From: Vishniacozyma victoriae
Taxonomy: Eukaryota > Basidiomycota > Tremellomycetes > Tremellales > Bulleribasidiaceae
Assembly (NCBI GenBank): GCA_017654735.1
Contig: JADPYG010000088.1
Coordinates: 3,038,001-3,102,000, forward strand
DNA: 64,000 bases
Direction: 5' to 3'
The position numbers were made by a program, and so were the translations under genes. The first letter of the stretch is position 1, and each line of letters starts with the position of its first letter. This document shows positions 58,811-64,000 of the stretch, one piece after another. The notes under the pieces are model-generated. The model was not told the origin of the DNA. It worked only from the letters and a program-made list of their open reading frames with translations, and did not search any database.

Positions 58811-61504
58811 ATGCCCAAGCGGCCTTCCTTTGGTCAATCAGAGATCAGCGCCGAAGCACGTAAACGACACGTCAAGCGAGTCCAATGGGTGCTTCAACAA
58901 GTATGGAACGAATTTTACGCCAATAAACCTGGAATCAATCTAGACCTTACTCGAGATAAATCGATTCATATCGCAGCTGCAGAAACATCAAGTCGAGAAC
59001 ACAGTATCTGGTCATATCACGATGACCTAATCGAAGAGAACGCCGACTATATGCAGATTGTCCCGAAAGTCCTCCCCTCCATAGATGTTGACAAGCTCGG
59101 TCCGTTGGTCGCTGTCGAGTACAAGAACAACGGCAAGACCCGAGCTCTCCGACCGAATGTCCAAGCACCCTATTCAGGCTGTTTGGGGCCGATCAAGACC
59201 TGTCCTACGTACTCGTTCTGTGCGCGTAGCGATGATTTGATTAAAGTATGGCATGACCACGTCAGACATTTTATTCCAATGTTTGTCAAGGACGAAGAGG
59301 CGGATGCCAAGTACTGCGCTACTTTCCGGAGGTCATTATGGGGTGTCAATGGGGAGGAGGAAGTAGGACTCGATCCCGACTGTACGTCCTAGAGGTGCAA
59401 CCTCTGAGGAGTAAGATGACTGACGAAGAAGATGATATTATCGCTTTCGAGGCAGTATCACGATTAAAGGCAGAAGGCATGTCTGACGTCGAAATTGATG
59501 ATACCCACGTCCTCCCAGCCCATTGTATGGAAATCATCTTCTACGATCAGACTAGGAAAATGCCCGCCTTCCCCGTGATCGGCCCTAATGGAGAGAAGGA
59601 ATGGAAACCTCGACCACTTAAACCGAAACCAGAATTCCACGGAAGGGAAGGTAACGATGTAACGGAACTTTTCTGTTCAAGACTAGAATGTGGATTCGGT
59701 TGTCGTAGACACGGTACGCTCTCTCCACACAGTTCACAAAGGGTAACTAATAGCCAGTTGGGGACGCTACAAATGAAGTCGCATCGTTACGTCGACCTGC
59801 TACCGCTACCACGCACACAGAACTGGTGATTCCAAAAGAACCTTGTTCCGATAAATGCGTCTTTCATCTAGATCAGCGTCGACTCGAGCTTTCCGATAGT
59901 CAAGAAAGACCTCAGACTACATTTAGTAAAGATCAAATGTCGCTACTATTGATGATACTCCCAAGTTGGGAGAACAATAAATCGACATATTGCGAGGCAG
60001 CTCTGGCGTTTCAAGGTCCAACGTGCCAAGATGTGAGTCCGGCCATTCTCTGCTTGTAGTAGATCCCTAACTTCAGGTGGCCTTGGAGCTCAAAACATGG
60101 AGGACAAGAATCATGCTGCAAGAGGACTCTAAACCAATCCTAGACGATGATGGTGGTATACTTCAGCCTGCGGTCGACACCCTGAAAGACATCGCCAAGC
60201 AGCCAGGTCAGTACAACCATGATGTACGTGACTCCAAGTCTCACAAATTAGATCTTCCCATCGCTTGGAAAACATGGAGTATGGCATATTGTACACACCT
60301 CGGCCCATGTGGTCCGAATTGTCCATGCTCAAAACGAGAAAGCGCATGCGAGAGGACCTGTCATGTGAGTAACATACCTATATAAACTCTTCGCAACCTG
60401 ACCTGAGTCAGTGCGATGCGAGCTGCCCAAGACGCTGGAGGGGGTGTAAATGTCGTGCGGACCCTACGAATATCAACAAAAAGTGTATACCTGGGAAATG
60501 CCCTTGTCGGCTCCTCAATCGACACTGCGATCCTGGACTATGCGCTTGTGGTCCTCCGTACGTCTCACTAAATAGCGCAGTCGGGCAAACGGAGACTGAA
60601 TATTCTAGACTACCCGGTTTCCACCCTTCAGAGGGACCTACGTGCCAGAATTTGGATACACGAGAACTTGGTAAACCTGTAAGTATCCTTACAGCATGGT
60701 ATACTGAGTGCTAGAAAACTGTGGTGAAAGGTAGCAGAATCCCAGATGCCGGATACGGACTATTTGCGGCTGAAGTCATAAGAAAGGGACGAGTGATTGG
60801 TGGTACGTCTTCTCACGTCGAATTTGCTGACGATTACAGAATATACTGGCGAAGTATTGGGTACCAATGAGGCCGACCGAAGAGCGTGAGTGCGCACATG
60901 ACCTCGGGGTAAATCAGCTGACGATGACCAGAATCCTATACGTAAGGATTGATACCTCACAGCCTAGAAGTAAGCTTACCGAGATTAGGAAGACGTAGGG
61001 CGTAATTATATCTACGAGCTCGAAAACGGCGTTTATTTCGATGCGTATAATTATGGCAATGTCACTCGATTCTTTAATGGCTCGAACGCGGCCAGGGCGA
61101 ATGTCGTTGCTGAGCGTGAGTCTTTAACTATCGCATCCTTCAAAAGAGGCTGACGGGAAGCAACAAATGTATGTGGTGAACCAAGCATCATTATTCGAAC
61201 CTGTAAGTCCCGGCACCCATTTTGCGGTGCAGGTAGCTAATAAGCCAGCGAGATCGATCAAGAAAGGCGAAGAGATGTTGTTGGATTACGGGTGGGTCCT
61301 ACGCGTTACTTGTCGAAATAAAGCTTATTGACCAGAGCCGATTTCCTGGAAGGAGGAGGACGCGGTACTAAGAGAGCGAGGAAAATCCGCCCAGCCAAAA
61401 AGGCCAAGGGCGATAAATCGAGTCGGGCTTCGACCGTATCAGCTCTGGCTAGTTCGAGGCAGGGGTCAGGCGCTAATGACAATGTTACGAACATGATAGT
61501 ATGA
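58811..61504 (+). CDS. EZH2: EZH2-type histone H3K27 methyltransferase (PRC2 catalytic subunit)
   Basis: It starts MPKRPSFGQSEISAEARKRH at 58811. The N-terminal region has EYKNNGKTRALRPNVQAPY. A pre-SET CXC region follows: YCTHLGPCGPNCPCSKRESA, CERTCHCDASCPRRWRGCKC and IPGKCPCRLLNRHCDPGLCA. The SET domain reads GSRIPDAGYGLFAAEVIRKG, VIGEYTGEV, DVGRNYIYELENGVYFDAYN, NYGNVTRFFNGSNAARANVV and KKGEEMLLDYGADF, with the catalytic Tyr in LLDYG. PRC2 in Cryptococcus methylates H3K27 at subtelomeric chromatin. In the pseudoknot motif the usual N-H-S is N-G-S here. The C-terminus is basic (RKIRPAKKAKGDK). An exon that can be read straight through 61196-61290 avoids an implausible 30-nt intron. Confidence 0.93.
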
Positions 61505-61572
61505 TGACTGGAATAACGAAAGTGAATGAAATAATAATCAAGACATGCATCATGTGACAATGTACTTCGGGA

Positions 61573-63791
61573 CTAGCTCTTTACAGTAACCCCAAACTTC
61601 TCCCATAATCTCACAACCGACGAATCGTCCTCCTTCCCATACCCCTCTGCAGAAGCTTGCACAAACATCTGATGCGCAGCAGCAGCTAAGAACAGGGGAC
61701 AATTATTCTTCTTTGCCTCGGTCAATACCAGCCCGAGGTCTTTGACGAACACATCGACATATGCGTGTACCGGAGCGTCTTTCGCCAACATCCTCGGTGC
61801 GCCTACATGTCAGTCTCTTCATCTTGGTAGTAGGTGATAGGATGACTTACGATCAACAAGGACATATGTATATGCCGCTCCGTTCGCTAGGACATCGTAT
61901 ACTGTTTGAAGGTTCATATTCTTCTTTTTGGCAAATGCGAACCCTTCGGCAGCAGCGGCGATGTGTACACCTGCAAGATGATTATTGACGAGTTTGACAG
62001 CACTTGCCGTTCCAAGTCCGCCCGCTTATCGTCAGCTCGCTTGATTTCGTATCATTGTCGAGGATGGAACAAGGACATACGGATGAAATGTAGGTTCCCA
62101 GCATCTTTGATGGAAGACATGGCTTGAAGGACTGAAGCTGCTTTTGCTAATGCTTCCTCGGGCCCTGATACCATAATGGTCAAATCACCCGTTCCTGCTC
62201 TTGAAGGCCCGCCTGAGACGGGAGCATCGATCAAGGTCAGACCCTTGTTCAGAGCGTCGAGTTGGACTTGGATAGCTCGAGCGGCGGAGGGGGCGACTGT
62301 TGATGATAGGATTATAGTCGAGTTGTTTGGGAGTGCTGCCCGTCAATACCTCCCATCTATTGTATTGTAATTGTACTCACCTGATGCAAGTCCACCCTCG
62401 ACTGCGAAGAGTACTACACCTGCCTCGGCTGCTGTGTTTGTGACTAATACCACCACGTCCGCATCTTTCGCGTCTTGGGCGATGTCCGTCACGGCTTTCC
62501 CTCCAGCTTTGGCATATCCCTCCATTGCCTCTTTACTAATATCCAGCCCGACAGTCTCGATCCCTGCTTTCTGAACAGCCAAAGCCATCGGAGCACCCAT
62601 CATCCCTAATCCAACAAATAGGACCTTCTTAGGTGATCCACTAGATTTCACACTCAATTCCTTGGCCTTCTCCTCTTCCTCCTCTTCCGTCCCTTCCTCG
62701 GCAATCTTGCCAACACCAAAGTATTTCTCCCAAAGTAATGAAATACATCCATCATCGACTTTCGATAGTCCAGCAGCAATAGCCATGTTCATAACTTGCT
62801 CCGTAGCTGATGTAAGTGGGCATGGGAAATTGTAAAGGCGAGCTTCATCCATGATGATTCCAGAATCTTTGGCGCAGATTGTCATTGCTGATTTCAATGT
62901 TCCGTCGGGTCGGAGTTGCCATGGACCCCTATGACCAAACATGAAACTGTTTCCGGATGATTTGCGGATCAGGTTGTAGAGCATTCGAGGGTTTAGACCG
63001 AGAGCTCGTCCGAATGCCATTGACTCACTGCATGTCAGCTCATCCTAACACCCGGCTGGAAATGGGTGGCATACCCGGCCATAGTAATCTGAGCAGTACA
63101 TAGGACTTGATTGATCAATTTGAAGTCACTAGCAGCTCCACAAATATCCCCAACCACTTGAAGTTTTCCCTCGGGCTTCTGGGTGAGAGCATCAAGAACA
63201 GGTCGAGCTCGCTCAACAGCATCGGGTGATCCGGAAGTCATGATGACGAGTGTACCGGCTGCTGCTCGGGTCGATCCTCCTGATACGGGTGAATCACAGA
63301 TCTGGCATCAGCCCTTTCCTTCGTATTTGCAGGTGACTTACACCAATGTTCTTGCCGAGAGCATCAAGCCTTGGTCGTAGTGTATCGAGGAAAGAAGGGG
63401 GTACGGTTGAGAAACAGAGGATGACAGCGTTCTGAGGTAGTACTGATCATGTCAGCACCTCTATCTCTCGTAAATGCGGAATATCACATACCAGCAGCAA
63501 CCTGTCCAGAACCAAACAAGGCATCCTCAACCTGCAGGGCATTGACGACCATGAGTCCCAAGATATCCACATTCCCAGCTTCAGCAGGCGTAGCACAGGG
63601 TTCAGCGCCCACTTTCACAGCTGCGTCGAGCGATGGCTTGTATACATCGTATGCTTTGACTTTGAAGCCTTGGGACAGGAGGGACTGATTGTCAGACATA
63701 TTCGGGTAGATGAGTGGTGACTGACCTGAGCCATTCCTTGTCCCATTGCTCCTAGACCTATCCATCCTACTGTTGGTTTCTGAGCTGACAT
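61573..63791 (-). CDS. double-domain beta-hydroxyacid dehydrogenase (LtnD/3-HIBDH-like)
   Basis: It starts MSAQKPTVGWIGLGAMGQGM at 63791. Two complete NAD(P)-dependent beta-hydroxyacid dehydrogenase units lie in tandem, joined by an acidic linker (EEGTEEEEEEKAKELSV). Unit 1 has VGWIGLGAMGQGMAQ, ICDSPVSGGSTRAAAG and the catalytic Lys in SDFKLINQVL. Unit 2 has VLFVGLGMMGAPMALAV, LIDAPVSGGPSRAGTG and a catalytic Lys in ASAVKLVNNHLAG. It ends WEKFGVTVKS at 61573. Single-domain relatives oxidise L-threonate, 3-hydroxyisobutyrate or D-glycerate. The substrate of the tandem form cannot be deduced. Both units keep the Gly-rich NAD site and Lys, so both may be active. Confidence 0.88.
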
Positions 63792-64000
63792 CTTGATGAT
63801 TGTACTGATTTATGAGTTTTCGAGTACAGTCTAGTAGGTAGTAAGTGCCCTAGTCAAGAGTCTCGGTGCATATATACCCCTGCGAGTTGATACTATCCGC
63901 TTATTACCGCTCATTCCTCCGGGATAGCTCCGGTCCGGGGCCGAGACCTAAGTGGCGTACAATGTGCTGTACAGAAAACAATCGTCAGGTCATGTGCATA
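63792..64000. promoter_or_regulatory. upstream region of the double dehydrogenase
   Basis: These 209 bases run to the window edge and contain the 5' flank of the dehydrogenase gene. No other gene is seen. Confidence 0.4.

Noticed and set aside
61196..61290. 30-nt intron in EZH2 (GTAAGT...GGTGCAG)
   Set aside because: The frame is open without splicing and gives a sensible SET segment (HFAVQVANKPARSIKKGEEM); a 30-nt intron would be shorter than usual.

Overview
The window is gene-dense nuclear DNA from a basidiomycete yeast of the Tremellales type (Cryptococcus/Kwoniella-like). The evidence is many introns of about 40-60 nt with GTNNGT donors and CTGAC/CTGAT/CTAAC branch sites close to the acceptor, very short intergenic distances, and a full-length DNMT5-type DNA methyltransferase plus an EZH2-type H3K27 methyltransferase, a pairing known from Cryptococcus. 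The genus is an inference from gene content and intron style; no database search was possible. I rebuilt 28 protein genes, mostly by joining exons by eye. I saw no tRNA, rRNA, CRISPR array or intact mobile element.

Layout. 0-2 kb: two tandem minus-strand BTB-like paralogs, one apparently decaying. 2-8 kb: 6-phosphogluconate dehydrogenase, a bZIP factor and glucose-6-phosphate 1-epimerase, so two enzymes at the entry to the pentose phosphate pathway flank a transcription factor. 8-12 kb: p23 co-chaperone, a soluble bacterial-style ABC ATPase and an F-box protein. 12.3-20.1 kb: DNMT5 (chromodomain, cytosine methyltransferase, zinc fingers, SNF2 ATPase). 20-27 kb: an MFS transporter, an SNM1/Artemis nuclease and a FYVE protein. 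27-29.1 kb: a 2.1 kb stretch with no gene I can support. 29-43.7 kb: a small CBS-domain gene, a peroxisomal ABCD half-transporter, a GRAM/VASt sterol-transfer protein, ELP3, an F-BAR muniscin and the SNARE YKT6. 44-54 kb: EME1, an RNA polymerase I subunit, a TBC Rab-GAP, TAF9 and a DUF4211 protein. 54-64 kb: a GPI-type fasciclin protein, mitochondrial release factor 1, a histidine phosphatase, EZH2 and a double-domain beta-hydroxyacid dehydrogenase.

The strongest biological theme is epigenetic silencing. DNMT5, with an H3K9me-type chromodomain, and EZH2, the PRC2 catalytic subunit, lie about 39 kb apart. Two observations deserve priority: a PCNA-binding (PIP-like) motif between the DNMT5 chromodomain and methyltransferase, and the loss of the normally invariant His of the SET-domain NHS motif in EZH2. 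Other themes are DNA repair nucleases (SNM1/Artemis, EME1), membrane traffic (muniscin, YKT6, TBC, FYVE, sterol transfer) and core transcription or translation (TAF9, RPA34.5, ELP3, MRF1).
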